Positions 35,030 through 47,918 of a stretch of DNA of 64,000 nt are shown in pieces. The notes below the pieces were generated by a model. It was not told where the DNA came from. It saw nothing but the letters and a program-made list of their open reading frames with translations, and made no database searches. Every line of letters starts with the position of its first letter. Position 1 is the stretch's first letter. The position numbers and the translations under genes were made by a program. Origin of the DNA: Cryptomeria japonica (Eukaryota > Streptophyta > Pinopsida > Cupressales > Cupressaceae); contig NC_081407.1 in NCBI RefSeq assembly GCF_030272615.1, positions 141,116,897-141,180,896 of the forward strand, written 5' to 3'.

Positions 35030-37200
35030 AAGAAGCAACCTTTTTCATGGCTAACAACAAAGCTGCTAGCTTGGATAACTTCCCTTGTGAATTCTACAAA
35101 ACTTTTTTTAAAATTGTGGGCAAAGCCGACCATATGGTCTACTTGGAAGTTCTTCACAATAATTCTTTAGGTAATTTGATTAATAAAGGCAATATAAAAT
35201 TTATTCAAAAAATTAGAGGCAATATACAATTTATACCTAAAATTAAAGACTTTGAGGATATCAATAATTGGCGTCCCATCATGTTGTTGAATGTCTCCTA
35301 CAAAATCATTGTCAAAGTGCTTGCCCTCAAATTACGCTCTTGGTTACCGCTAAATCTAGGTATGTTTTGGATAACATAATAGTTATCTAGAAAGGAATGT
35401 AGTGGGCTTGCCATTTCTACCAAGCGTCAATTTTTTTCAAAATTGACTTTGCCAAAGCTCATGATTGTATTTAATGGCCTTTCATTCTTTCCATGCTTCA
35501 AGCCATTTGTTTTGAGCCTAGATTCCTTCAATCCATGTGAATGCTTTTTGCTAATGCCTCAACTTGCATCGCCATTGCTTCTCAACAATCCTCTTTTGGA
35601 CTTTTTTGGTCCATCCAACAAGGATTTTCACTTGCTCCGGCTCTATGTTTTGGCCGCAGAAGTTTTTAACTATTTACTTGCACAAGTTGTGTCACAGTTC
35701 CGTGTTAAAGGGATTTCTTTACCTCACATGACTCAATAGTTGGTCAATGGCCATTTTGCCAATGCAATTCCTTTCTCACCCTTCAAGAAGATTAGGAGAA
35801 CATCAACTAGGCTCTTCTTTGCTTAGATACTTTATGCCAAGTTGCAAGATCCAATATCTAGTGGCATAAGAGTCTTTGCTACAATTAATCCTTTCTTCCC
35901 AAGCACACCTAGTTGGTTCATGCCAATTTGACCGAGCTATGATTGGCTATATTGGCAAGGATTAAGAAAAAGTTCCAATACTAGATAACCAAGCCTCAAT
36001 CCGTGGTTGGTAAATTCCAAGTTTGTTTCAAAATTCTAGCGGCCATTCATGTTATTACTCTTCTTGTTGGGTGCCTTCTAAATCACCTATTTGAAAGTGG
36101 GAAAACTCCTTAAAGATTTCCTCTAGGCATCTAGTGTAGGCCATCATGGCTTTCACCATGTGGCATTTGTTGCCTACGACATAAGTTTGGTGGCTTGGGT
36201 TTGCTTTCAATTCAATGATAGGGTTTGGCCTTATGCACCAAGTGGATAATCAAGGTGCTCAATGGAAATGAGGCCTGGAAAATTTTGGTTTGCCATTGCA
36301 TTTGCTTTGGCTTTCCTTGTGGACATCCGGCTTCAAAAGGCCTTGACTTTTGAACGATTCTCACCATAGTTCAAATCCGAGGCACCTTTGTCATCAAAAG
36401 CATTTGGAAAACATGGGAGGCTGTTAAGCCCTATCTTATTTGGAATGGAGATGAACTCCATTTGGTGGTTCCAATTTTTATCACCCAAGGGAGGTCTTTG
36501 GCTCTCTCTCCTTGGACCAAGGTGTTACATTTCTTTAGAAAAGGCATTAGGCACTTATCAGATCTTATCCATCTTACCACTAAGAATTCTCTCATGGCAA
36601 GACTTTAAGGTGAGGTTCAAGCTCTCAGGATCAGGCAACTCACTAGTTGATTCTTGATTCTAGCCTCCCTTGGCCCTCTACAAACTAGGAGTTTGGTGTG
36701 TCAAACCATAGTGGAAAGACTAGAAATGGTATTTAGACACTCCTTTTTGGAATTACAAGCCAATCGAGGGCTACTCTTGGGTTTCTCCTCACATGCCAAT
36801 GATATACCAGCTTAATTCCCTCTAGCAATTTCAATCCTCTTGCGGGCTATGGCAAAAAAGGATTCAAGAAATTTGGGATGCTATTCTTGAGCCCAAATTG
36901 GCCCATTTTACTTGGTGTCTCTTATACCAACACCTCCTTATAGGGACCTAATTGACTCATATGGGCATTCCTCCTCCCAATTACCCTTTTAGTGGTCAAA
37001 TTGAATCTATGAAACACCTATTCTAGTTTTGTCCATGGACTTAGAAAGCTCAAAATTGGATTCATCACTTTTTCAAGACCCATCTCTTTTCATGGCACAT
37101 GATTCTCCTTGGAGACTAGCATTGCCTCACAAATTTCTCAAATATGGCACATTTTCAAGGTGGAGATCCTTTTTAGCATTTGGAAAGACAAAAATGTAGC
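35030..37200 (+). pseudogene. LINE reverse transcriptase and C-terminal remnant
   Basis: RT block 1 is clear at 35047-35379: NNKAASLDNFPCEFYKTFF, then DINNWRPIMLLNVSYKI. Later blocks are scrambled over three frames: DFAKAHD near 35440 and a diverged QQGFSLAPAL. At about 36880-37050 the zinc-region sequence LTHMGIPPPNYPFSG..IESMKHLF is readable. The catalytic YADD/FADD box is not recognisable. Confidence 0.8.
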
Positions 37201-37990
37201 TTTATTCAATAAAACTTCTTGAGACAAAAGCTTCTTTTTATATTCTAAAGCTATGATTTGTTCTAATGTGCTCATGCATATTCAAGTGCAAGATAACAAA
37301 GTTGCACTTGAGGTGGCTCATTTGTAGGAGCTTTTGGACCATTGGAGAAATACTCCTTGCACTATTGCCCGGGTTCCCCCCAACTCCACTTCTCATCATG
37401 GTCGTTGGCATGGTCGTAGCCGCTCTTATAGACGGGACAACCTTGGTAACCATAGCTCTTGTGGTCTTACTCCTTAGAACCCTTAGAACTCTTGCTCGTG
37501 GAGGATGGTCTTTGTCACCATGTTTGCCATCTTTGTAGTGGGAAATTGGCTAGCTAGACACCAATTTTTTTTTCTTATGTGCCACTTGCCATCTCTCTAG
37601 TTTGCCACAAATTGCCGCTAGAAGAAAATGTTGAGGATTATGCTCTCATTGGTTGGAAGCCTATTGATGACTCTGCTCCCATGGATTTTGGGGCAAACTT
37701 GATGATAACGATCCTACTCTACCATACCTAACTTTATCTACATAAATTTGCACTGGGCTTAGCCTATTTTTTTTTTATGCTCTTAAGGTCTGCCCCTTTG
37801 TTTAGACTTTCATGGGTGTGCCCTTTTACCACCCTCCCCTTTTGTGAATATTGTATTATTTTCTTTAGACTAATGCAAAGTTAAATAAGATATACTCATA
37901 AAAAATGTTGAAAATGCTAATGATACACTCAACACATCTTATGTCTTCGTGTGTGTGCACTCATAAACATTTGCTAGGTAAAAATGGTTT

Positions 37991-39910
37991 ATGGCTAAAT
38001 GGGTCATGATTCTCAGTGAGTTTGATATCCAGTACATAGAACATCGGGCTATCAAAGGACAGGTAATTGCAGATCAACTGGCTGAAGCACCGCTACCAGA
38101 TCAACAACCACTACAGGTGGAATTTCCAGACATGGATGTACTCACTGTCACACCCAAACAATGGACCCTGTACTTTGATGGATCCTATACACAACATGGA
38201 TCGGGTGCCAGCATCTTGTTCGTCACTCCGGAAGGGCACACAATTCCACGATCTTATAGACTGATGTTTCCATGCACCAACAACATCGTTGAGTATGAAG
38301 CCCTGGTAACAAGAATCAAAATGGCTGTGGAATGGAGAATCACAGAATTGAGTCTATGGGGATTCTCAATTAGTCATCAATCAAATCAATGATGAATATG
38401 AGACAAGGGATGATAAGCTAATGCCCTATAAGAGAATGGTGGATGATTTCAAACAGTACTTTGTACACATCACCTTTGAGCAAATACTAAGATTGGACAA
38501 TAGAGCTGCCAATGCAATGGCCACTATCGCTTCACTGCTACAAATTCCATAGAAACAGAGTCGTTACGAGTTCCTGGTAGAGCAATTGTTTTCCCTAGCC
38601 TATGACAATTTTGTATCCCAAGTCATCTATGCCTTAACCAGTTCGGACTCACCTCTATACGGGACAATCTATGATTATCTTAAGAACAATACCCTTCCAC
38701 TCGACCTGTCTCGTAACCAAAAACACAGCTTCATCCGGCAAGCCACCCGTTATACCTTAACCACTGACACACTTTACCATCGAAGTCTAGATGGTACTCT
38801 TCTTCGATGCCTTGATCGTAATGAATCTAACTCTGCCTTACATGAGCTTCATGAGGGTATCTGTGGCACACATTCAAGTGGTCCTACTCTCGCCAAGAAA
38901 CTTCTGAGAATGGGATATTACTGGCTGACAATGGAGAAAGAGTCTTATCAATTTGCAAAAAAATGTCCTAAGTGCCAAATTCATGGCGATCTTATCCATG
39001 CACCAACACAGAAGCTGCAGCTGTTCACCACATCTCGACCTTTCTGTCAGTGGGGACTTGATTTAATAGGGAAAATTCATCCTTCTTCTTCAAATGGACA
39101 CAAGTTCATTATCACTGCAACAAAGTATTTCACAAAGTGGATTGAAGTAGTCCTGATGACCACTGTAACTGGAAAACAGATTGCCTCATTTATTGTCAAT
39201 TATCTCATTTGCAGATATGGCATTCCAAGTTCCATCATTACCGACAACGAGTGTCCTTTCAAAAATCAAGATGTATGGGAGATATGTGAAAGATTCAAAA
39301 TCCAACATTGCTTCTCTACACCTTACTACCCACAAGGGAATGGTCAAGTAGAAGCATCAAATAAAACAAAATTCTGAAAATCCTTAAGAAAAAAGTAAAT
39401 GATGCGGGTAAGGATTGGCATGCACAACTCAATTCGACACTTTGGGCATACAGGACTAGCATTCAGACACCTACAAGGGCTACACCATATTCATTGGTGT
39501 ACAGATTAGAAGCAATTCTACCTCTTGAGGTAGAAATCCCCTCTCTCAGAGTATCTTTGAAAGGCCTCATACCAGATGAGGAATATCGGGTAAACAGGTT
39601 GCATGAACTAGAGCTTCTTGATGAAAAACGCCAACATGCCTATGACCATCTCAAGGCATATCAACAGTGAATGTGCAGAAGCTATAATCATAAAGTCATC
39701 TTAAAGGCTTTCAAAGTCGGTGATCTCGTACTAAAGGAAGATCCTAGAAATCAATAAGATCAAAGAAGGGGAAGTTTGAACCTAACTGGTTGGGTCCTTT
39801 TGTCATCCTATCAGCCTACAGATCAGGTGCCTATCAATTAACAACTTCAAAAGGGGACATGGTAGACGAACCAACCAAGAACATCCATCTGAAGAATTTC
39901 TACACTTGAG
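37991..39910 (+). pseudogene. Gypsy RNase H-integrase pseudogene
   Basis: A Tat-type RNase H follows the RT tail: WTLYFDGSYTQHGSGA, then NNIVEYEALVTR, then, after a frameshift near 38355, YGDSQLVINQ. A stop falls near 38550. Integrase is open at 38586-39377. Its zinc-binding region is LHEGICGTHSS...CPKCQIHGD and the catalytic triad reads WGLDLIG, ITDNECPF and NGQVEASN, so all three acidic residues are present. A frameshift near 39365 leads to NSTLWAYRTSIQTPTRATPY and the C-terminal KVGDLVLKED. Further stops occur to 39910. Confidence 0.92.
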
Positions 39911-41020
39911 TCGTCCAATGCACGGAAAAAGCGAAAAATACAAAAATCAGAAAATTACAAAAAAGCGTAAAAGTGCAATAAAACAAGTAGTGAAAACTTG
40001 GCAACATGCGCTATTTGTGAGAGACCAACTCCTCTATCTATTAGTGCTCATATCTTTGAACCATCCATCTAGTCTTAGTTAAAGGCCATCGCCCCAACAC
40101 TTATTCACACATCATTATCCCGGACATACTTAGCGTAGTCATTGTCCTTGATTATCCAAAAACGCATATCCATATCATATCCCACCATGGCTTGGTGATC
40201 AATGTATATATCCACATCGATAGATATTTGTGACTAGGGGCAACATTCCTCTCACTTCAAGCATTTCCAACAAAAAACGACAAGGATCGCAACATGCTAA
40301 AGAAGAACAATGCCAACAACTGCTCATCAGGCTAGAAAACAAGACCATTATCCAACTGAAAACTTTAAACACATACATGATGGATGATTTTCTGAATTAT
40401 GCTTTGTTTACATATGGCATGAAGTTTTGACTATTTTGTATCTTAATTTTAATCATTAGATCTCCTGAGCTACTCAAGAATGCATCGAGCTAGAGAAAGC
40501 AATGAAGGAAATCTGTTTTTTTTTTGTTTTCTGTCTATGAGGCGATCATTTGTGCGGTGCAAATTTGTCTCGAGACATGATTGGAAACATATCATTGAAG
40601 ATATTTTCCGCTTTGTACATACAAATGGTTAACTCTTGTTTGTTTTATGCAAGCAACACTCAGGGCGTCTTGGTTCTATTATACCTCGATGCTTGTGCCA
40701 TCTTGCAATATCAAACATCCATGTAAGTTTTACTCAGGTCATTATGGTTCAATTATACCATTATGCTTGTATTAACTTCCAACGTATCAAAATCTTAATG
40801 ATGACAAACAAAAAATAGAGAACAAACAAGTGACTAAATAGGAATGACAACGATAGAATTAAAGTGATCATTTAGTTGTATATCATTTAAATCTTGCATT
40901 TAGTTGCATATCATTTTAATCTTGCATTTACTTGCATATCTTTTAGCTGCATATCATTTTAAATATTGCATTAATCATTATCATACATCTCATTTTCAAG
41001 ATACATCTCATAAATCAAAG
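39911..41020 (+). other. 3' untranslated region of the gypsy element, part 1
   Basis: No recognised coding sequence. Short runs of TTTAGTTGCATATCATTT are repeated about three times near 40870-40960. The stretch ends at the TAACC target site of the nested solo LTR. Confidence 0.6.
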
Positions 41021-41025
41021 TAACC

Positions 41026-42197
41026 TGTAAAGCGGAAAAATCGAACCCTAGTCATTCTCCCCTCCCCAACTCCAAGGAGAGAGAAGGAAGAGTCACTAGG
41101 GTTGATGGTTTTCACTTAGGGGAGACTTTACATTCAAAAGAGGGGTTGAAACCCACAAGATCCAATCCCACGCAATGCAAGATTGGATTCTATATGAGTT
41201 TCAAGGGTTGTGATAGCAAGGATACCCTCTTTTGTAAAGAAATGTGGAAAGAATGATTGAACTAAGAATGCATGTAAAGTGGGAAAGATTCGCTTATAAA
41301 CAAAGATAGGGATATGGGATGAAGCTGCGGACCTGGAATTAGCAGTAAAATGTCGAGACGGTGCTATCCTGCAAATTTGAGCGAAAGTTGACGGGACGAT
41401 GGCACCCGGCGTGCACACGGTCCTTCGAAAAATCCGCGAAACGAAGGGGGATCTGTTCATCTCTGCACAAGGATTCCAGATCTTCAATTACAACCGCATA
41501 CCTGCAACCTACACATAGAAAAGAGAGGACAATTGGGGGGTTAGGGATGAGGGGTTTGCCTTTAGGTCAAACCCCGGTTTTGGAATTAACCAAGAAATGA
41601 GAATGCTGTGAATGTAAATGTTTGTAATGTAAACAAGTACTGATACCTTTTTGTAAGAATGTTTGTATTCTTACATGCGAAGGTGTAATGTATGTAGTAT
41701 GTTATATGTTGTATGTGATCTCCTCTTCAATGGTTGAATCCTTGTCTTGAATGCAACACTTAGCCTTGAATGGAGACTTAGAATGCTCAATTGCTTGAAG
41801 GAATGCTTGAATGCTTGAATATCGTTTCCGCCTTTTTTCCATCTACCAAAATGGGAGAGGAAATGTAGTTTATATACTTGCCAATTAGGGTTGAAAGACC
41901 GATTTTTCCGACCTTAGGCCGACCAGGAAACATTATTTTCCAATTTGTAAACTTAAAGACCCGAAGCCCCATAAGAGACCGGGCCCAAAATAGGGCCAGG
42001 GACCAGGGCGCTGGGCGCCATGGTCCCACCTCCAGGGACAGCAGGGTGCAAGGAGGATCAGGCCAGGGTGCTGAAAAATGCAGTTTTTGATGTCATAAGC
42101 AAGTTTCGGGGTCTCCATTCAGGTTCCGTGTTGCATCGCCATCGTGAAGACCCAAATGCAGTCGAAATTGCAAGTGTTGCAATTTCAGGACGTTACA
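41026..42197 (-). mobile_element. Solo LTR (1172 bp) nested in the gypsy 3' region
   Basis: Starts TGTAAAGCGG and ends GGACGTTACA, flanked by perfect TAACC duplications at 41021-41025 and 42198-42202. On the minus strand it starts TGTAACGTCCTG and has a TATATAAAC box near 41870-41877. No PBS, PPT or coding frame. The GC-rich stretch at about 41970-42070 lies in its U3 side. Confidence 0.92.
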
Positions 42198-42466
42198 TAA
42201 CCAATGCAAATACATCATCACATTCTCATCTCATCATGAATCATACATCATCATCAAAATCAAGAGAATTATTATCTAAGCATCACATCATCATCATAGA
42301 ATTATCATATCAATGCATCTCGTCAATCATCATCAATAACACATCACATATGGATCAGAGAAAATCAGTGCCATGTATTATATCTCAAAAATGGTCAAAA
42401 TGTACAAGGGATATCATGTCTGTCAAAATACAACAAAACGATCAAAAAACAACAAAGACAGGTCTC

Positions 42467-44395
42467 TCAGGTATGACTATCTCCTGAGGATGATGGTCTT
42501 GTAGTAGATGTCCCAGCCCCTGGATCTCCACCAGGTGGATCACGTGGAGTAGGCCCTGTAGCACCTCTACTCTCTATCCTCGTATGACTGCGACTGGTTT
42601 GACTGGCTGCCATTGCTGCATAGCTAGGAGCTCTATGATCTATAGGGACCACCTCCTCATATAAACACCTGTAATACTCAGCCTCCTTGGTCGTGTACCG
42701 TATCTCCATCAGCATGTCCCGCATCGGGGCACCAACCGTCGCTCTCTCCAATCTATCAACAAGATCCTCTGCTCTACCCCAATGCTCTCTCTCTGTATCC
42801 CGCTCTGCCATAATCTGCGTGAGTTGGCACTGTTGTGCTAACACCTGTGCCTACAACTCTTGCACTGTGACCTGTAGTGCTCTGATCTGTGAATCCTGTC
42901 GATGGGTGGGTACCTATGTCATGATCCCACCCACACCTGTCGTTGTCCGAGGCGTCGATGGAGGTAGAACATCAGATCTCCTCCTTTGGGCAGGTTGTCT
43001 AACATCCTCTATACCACCCACCGCCGCTAGCACTGCACCTACCCTACCAACTCCACCAGCACCAAGAACCAACCCTCGTCCTCTATCTAATCCACCACCT
43101 CCTCTATCTCCCCCTCATCCTCTATCTAATCCACCATCCCCTCTCCCTGTATCAAAAAAACCTCCTCCATCATCTCCACCACCCTCTCCTACCTCCTCAT
43201 CTCTCTGTCTGGATCCCCCTCACCTCTATGGGTGCTCATCCTCATCATCAAAGGTAAGCAACATCTCTACCAGATCAGATATACGTGCCATTGCATGTGC
43301 CACGAAGTACGCTGCAAACTCCTTTGTCATCCCAGCATCCACAACCCCAGCTCCATAATCCCAGATCTGTTCGCCAGCATCATATACTCCTCCACCACTG
43401 CTATGCTATCTAAAGTGGGTCCCCACTCTGGCACATCCTGTCCCTGACAAACATATAAAAACACTCCCTGTGGCATCCCCTGTTGTCTACCATACTGCCG
43501 CTGAGCACGGCTGTGCAAGAATCACTTGATAATAAAGGGTGTCCGCCCAATCAAATACCTCGACATATAAACATAGGGCATTTCTAGCCCATCCTCTGCG
43601 CACACCTCACAATCCATATATGGTCTCCAAATGACCGTATCGATATCATCTAGTGCTCTCTACCAATGCTCTAGCTTTCCCAGCTTATGCTGGACAACTA
43701 CACCTGTATAACCATAAATATAAGCCAAACCAACTAGCCTATCCCTATCTGCAAGCGGTCTCAACACAGGAATATGCTCCCAGGCCCACACATGTAATAA
43801 TGTCACCCTAGCTGATAAACTAGTATATCCCAGATATATCACTTGGTGAAGCTCTTTGTAAAGATGGGCCAACGTACAAGACCCCCATGCAAACCTGCGT
43901 CCCTGCGTCACCATGTCCTCTAGCACCAATCCCCATCCCACGGCTAGTCCCTTCGACCTATGATTGGGACATAGAAATCCACCATTGAACCCTCCTAGTA
44001 CAGATGGCAGCGAAGCGTAGCCAAAATCCAAAAACTTCTGCCGTGGGATCTCGTACCCGCTAATCTAATCATCCTGGAAGATGTGACAGAGAGCCTCTAT
44101 CCCACCCTCCTTAGTCTGCTCATACGACAACAAGGCCCCAACTATAGGAATCCGCAGAATCCGATAACAGTCCTTTGGTGTGACTGTTATCTCGCCCATA
44201 GCCAAGTGGAAGGTGTTCATATCACTGTGCCACCTCTTTGCCAAAGCTATCAACAAACCTCGGTTAATGATATACCAAGGCATGTCTAGTAAAGAGGGCA
44301 ACCCACATCTCTCAATCACATCTCTGTCAGCCTGTGATAAGCGCAGAATCAATGACCATGGTCTCGGAAACCGCTCTCAAGACTGAAGCATGCCA
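42467..44395 (-). pseudogene. Antisense plant mobile domain (PMD) ORF, pseudogene
   Basis: Reading the minus strand from about 44352, one frame carries ADRDVIERCGLPSLLDMP, then LAKRWHSDMNTFHLAMGEIT and YRILRIPIVGA. This is the characteristic N-terminal run of the plant mobile domain (PF10536, as in Arabidopsis MAIN/MAIL1). The frame continues through VLRPLADRDRLVGLAYIYG and WRPYMDCEV. Only stops at about 44065, 43660 and 43520 interrupt it down to 43327. After a frameshift the C-terminal part (42467-42844, AERDTEREHWGRAEDLVDRL) looks coiled-coil, with a Ser/Pro/Gly tail. It lies opposite to and downstream of integrase, as extra ORFs do in Tat-lineage elements. Confidence 0.8.
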
Positions 44396-44439
44396 AGCTC
44401 TGCCTGCAAAGCAACAGGTGTCCATCATAAGTTCCCAAA

Positions 44440-44960
44440 TCTATCTGATATATCCAATCAAAGCAAAATCAACTTGAAACAACAAAGCATCTCAAGAACA
44501 CAACATCAATCAAAGACCCATATCGAAAGCAACATCCAAGACCCATATCACAAGCATCAAATCAGACCCATATCAAGAAATCACAAATTTGAACCATATC
44601 CAAAATCAAGACCCATATCGTAAATCTAACCCATATCGAAAATCAAGACCCATATCGAGAAAGCAGCATCAAAAATCCATAATGCAAGCAATCAAATCAG
44701 AATCCATAACACAATCAATCAAATCAAGACTCACAACGCAAGCAATCAAAGATCCATAACACAAGCAATCAAATTAGGACTCATAACACAAGCAATCAAA
44801 GATCCATAACGCAAGCAATCAAATCTGGACTCATAACGCAAGCATCAAATCAGGACTCATAACACAAGCAACATCAGGACCCATATCGAAAGCATCAAAT
44901 CAGAAATCAAGAATCGGGACTCATATCAGACATTAACTCAAAAGGTAAACATCAAAGATC
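44440..44960 (+). repeat. Minisatellite-like array, CATAACGCAAGCAATCAAA type
   Basis: Roughly 25-40-bp units alternate between 'GACTCATAACACAAGCAATC' and 'GACCCATATCGAAAGCATC' forms, most regular at 44680-44880. Located between the PMD ORF and the polypurine tract. Confidence 0.8.
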
Positions 44961-45179
44961 CATATCAAACTCAAAATCGGGATCCACATCAAAAATCAAT
45001 TAGCTTGGCATCAATTCATATTGGCAGCAAGACCAGCATATCAAAAATCGAACATCATCACAAAGCAGGACTCACATTGGCTCAGGAACCATAATAGAAC
45101 AATCAGTAGACACATATCGACATCTACGACATCTATCTAATCTATTCGACTCACGATGCATTCTTCACAATCCCTTTTT

Positions 45180-45550
45180 CATCAACTTTGGACCCTACGC
45201 GCTAAACCAGGGCTCCTAAGCACTACGCTGCCACACATACGCTATTATTTTTCATATATGCGCTAGAAATCACTCTCTACGTGCTAAATCCCCCACGCAC
45301 TAACTCGTACTACCACTGCACTACCCTGTCAATCCTATGCGCTGACCTACTCGGTGCGTTACCTGACCTGCCCCATGCGCCTTTCTGCAGACCCTATGCG
45401 CTATAACTCTCTACGCGCTAACCTATCCTCCTTGCGCGCTACCAAATGCTACTCAGACGCTAACCTACCTAGGTTAACCCTATGCGCTAACATGTCTATT
45501 GTATGCACTACGCGGTTTAACCTACGTGCTAGCATGGCAAAAACCAGTGC
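45180..45550 (+). repeat. Dispersed TACGCGCTAA motif cluster
   Basis: A decamer of the form (T/C)(A/T)(C/T)GCGCTAA, with variants such as TATGCGCTAA and TACGTGCTAA, recurs about 15 times in 370 bp with irregular spacing. The cluster is CpG-containing and less AT-rich than its surroundings. It lies in the gypsy 3' untranslated region. Confidence 0.75.
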
Positions 45551-46101
45551 AAAAAGTGAAAACCGTGATCAAAATAGACAAAATCAATCACAAACGAGGA
45601 GAGATTTCGACCACTTACTGGTGGGCCATAGGCAGCGGGTCTCCAGTGTTGCTTGATGCGCTCAAATCAGTGTGAGGAGTATGGAATCCACATCATTGTT
45701 AGAGCTCCAAATGTCACAATCGCAAAGAGACAAGTGTGTAAATGATTTATCCAAATCGCTTTTTACCTTTTTATAGGGTAAAATCAACAAGGTTAATAAG
45801 TGGGGCATGTATTTCCTCACTATTTCATTTTTAACCTTATCCACATCATTTTCGAGAGATGAATCAATAATGTGCATTCAACACAGTCAATATTCTCAAA
45901 ATGCAATTAATCCAAAAATGCTCATCAACTTGACAATTTTCACTAAATCTTTGATTCATCTCCCGAGGGGGCATCATCAATATCATTCATCAAATCTGGG
46001 GCATCATATCGACATTTCGACACGCAACATTATATCGATCAAATTTTGACAACATATCTGAGAAATTTTCTTTGAATCAACATGTGCACACACGTCGCTT
46101 C

Positions 46102-46115
46102 AAATAGGGGCAAAA
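46102..46115 (+). other. Polypurine tract of the gypsy element
   Basis: AAATAGGGGCAAAA directly precedes the TGTAGACG start of the LTR. Confidence 0.8.
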
Positions 46116-47658
46116 TGTAGACGTATAAATCTGACCACTTTCCTAAATGAATATTTAATATTCATTTTAACCCCATTCCTCTTATTAATTAAATTCTAGT
46201 TAATTAATTTCTTTATATTCATCTACTTGATTAAATAAATTACTCAATTTATTTAATTAAGTTCACCTAAGCCTTTTCCAACCTTTTGATTAAATAAATC
46301 ACTTTATTTAATTAATTCCCCTTTCTCCCTTTTTAATTAAATTTACATTTAATTAAATTGATCCTTGCAAATAAATAAATCTAATTTATTTATTTAAATC
46401 CCCCACTTGTATTTATGCAAGTTGCATCTATTTGATTGAAATAAAGTAATTTTATTTTAATTAAAATCCTTTTACCTCCACTTGCATTTTCCTACATCTC
46501 CCACTTGCCTCTTTAACCCCTTCTAGATTCTTTTAATCACTTCCAATTTAGCCTAATCCATCTCCTAATTATTGTCACAATCCTAACCAAAGAGAAGTCA
46601 CTTCTCAAAGTCTCCAAAGTCTTTGAAAACCATTAAAGACTTTATGTCCTCAGCAAGTTAACCCTCAAAGTCTTCCAAACCATTTAAGGCTCTTACATAA
46701 CCATTAATGGTTAACTCAACCTTCTTACATGATTAGAGACTTTCTCTCTAACTCAGCCCTCATCTAACCCAAGGGTCTCATCAAGCATTCATGGCTTTAA
46801 CCTTGGTTATTTCTTTAACCCTTGCACACGAGTTTATCCTTTGGGTAAAAGCTTTATCCAATGGATAACCCTAACCTAACCTTAACCCTTACCTCCTAAG
46901 GTAACCTTCATGTCTTCTCAAGCATTTAATGCTTCTTTCATCTCCTCTCAAGAAACCTCTTGTTGACAATTGTCACCATTTCATTGGTGATAATTGTGAA
47001 CATGGATTGATTAACTTTCAATCCTAGCCCTTGTTAAGATTATTCAATCTTGACCATCCATTGCCCTATTTTTCCTATAAATAGAGCTCTCATTCTCTCA
47101 TCTTGATATAGAAGTCTTTGTGTATCAAAATTATAGTTATTTTGCTAGTGATATATAGAAATATTTGTGTATCAAACTTATAGTCATTTTGCTAGTGATA
47201 TCCAAGTCTTCATGCATCAAACTTATAGTCTAATTACTAAGCATTTTAGCCTCTTTTTGATAAATCATCTTAATAAGCATCTAGAAGCATTCTAATATCA
47301 TAGAATATCCATGTTAGACTAGTATATCACTGCTAGGACAATTAGTTAATCTTATCATCATCTTTATGCTAGCTTAATCATCATAGATTCAATAACATAC
47401 ATATCTAGGAATGCATTCATGTATAATAATCAAACACCACTCATTCTTGGAGTTGTCATTCCTAAGTCACTTTGCTCAGTGATCTGAGAGCAAAGACATT
47501 GACTTTAGGGATCATGTAAGATAGAGAACAATGGGACATCCCTTGGGAAGTTGAGCTGTTTCAATATAGTTCCTATAACTTGCACCAAGAGTCTCATTGT
47601 TGTGTGGGCCTTTTGAATTAGACTTTTACGTTTCTGTCGCCCTCATTTCCTGCACACA
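46116..47658 (+). repeat. 3' LTR of the gypsy element (end approximate)
   Basis: Starts TGTAGACGTATAAATC after the polypurine tract. A long AT-rich U3 with TTAATTAA motifs and Pyr-rich blocks follows. A TATA box (CCTATAAATAGAG) lies near 47077. A ~60-bp duplication follows it (TTGTGTATCAAAATTATAGT and TTGTGTATCAAACTTATAGT, with a third form at 47210). The right end is placed at CTGCACACA (47658) by analogy only, as no second LTR is in the window. Confidence 0.65.
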
Positions 47659-47901
47659 ATTTGCATCCATGATTGGCTTATGTTGATGTTGTATTTGTGA
47701 AGGTCTCCTTCCTTGAGTTGATCCTTGAGTCCTTGTTGCTCAGTTTGTATTCAGTTGCTATTGTGGCTATTCTACCTTCTTGAGATTTCATGATGGTGTT
47801 ACTTGTTCATTTGATTTGTATCTTTACCCTATGACCTTGGTTCATGGATGGAGGTGATAACTCAATGATGAACCACTAGTACCAAACTGGTACTGAGAGG
47901 T

Positions 47902-47918
47902 GGGGGGGGGGGGGGGGG
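47902..47918 (+). repeat. G17 homopolymer
   Basis: An uninterrupted run of 17 G preceded by GAGAGGT, near the solo-LTR edge. The length may be affected by sequencing error. Confidence 0.9.

Larger units (their letters stand above)
31960..37890 (+). mobile_element. Old L1-type LINE, heavily decayed
   Basis: Order of remnants: ORF1 (about 32199-32700), a MITE insertion (33057-33505), endonuclease (about 33550-34000), reverse transcriptase (about 35030-35750) and a C-terminal zinc region (about 36780-37200). Numerous stops and frameshifts occur throughout. The 5' limit is approximate. The 3' end near 37890 ends in an A-rich stretch without a clear target duplication. Confidence 0.8.
37990..47658 (+). 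mobile_element. 5'-truncated Ty3/gypsy element (Tat lineage probable)
   Basis: The element begins in the RT-RNase H region (AKWVMILSEFDIQYI), with no gag, protease or RT core. The order is RNase H, integrase, a long untranslated region with a nested solo LTR, an antisense mobile-domain ORF, tandem repeats, a polypurine tract and one LTR. A large 3' untranslated region with an extra antisense ORF and tandem repeats is characteristic of Tat-lineage elements such as maize Grande. That lineage call is inference. The left edge abuts the old LINE's 3' end. Confidence 0.82.

Noticed and set aside
42687-43358. 223-aa plus-strand frame rich in Ser/Pro
   Set aside because: Antisense shadow of the mobile-domain ORF; low complexity and no motif.
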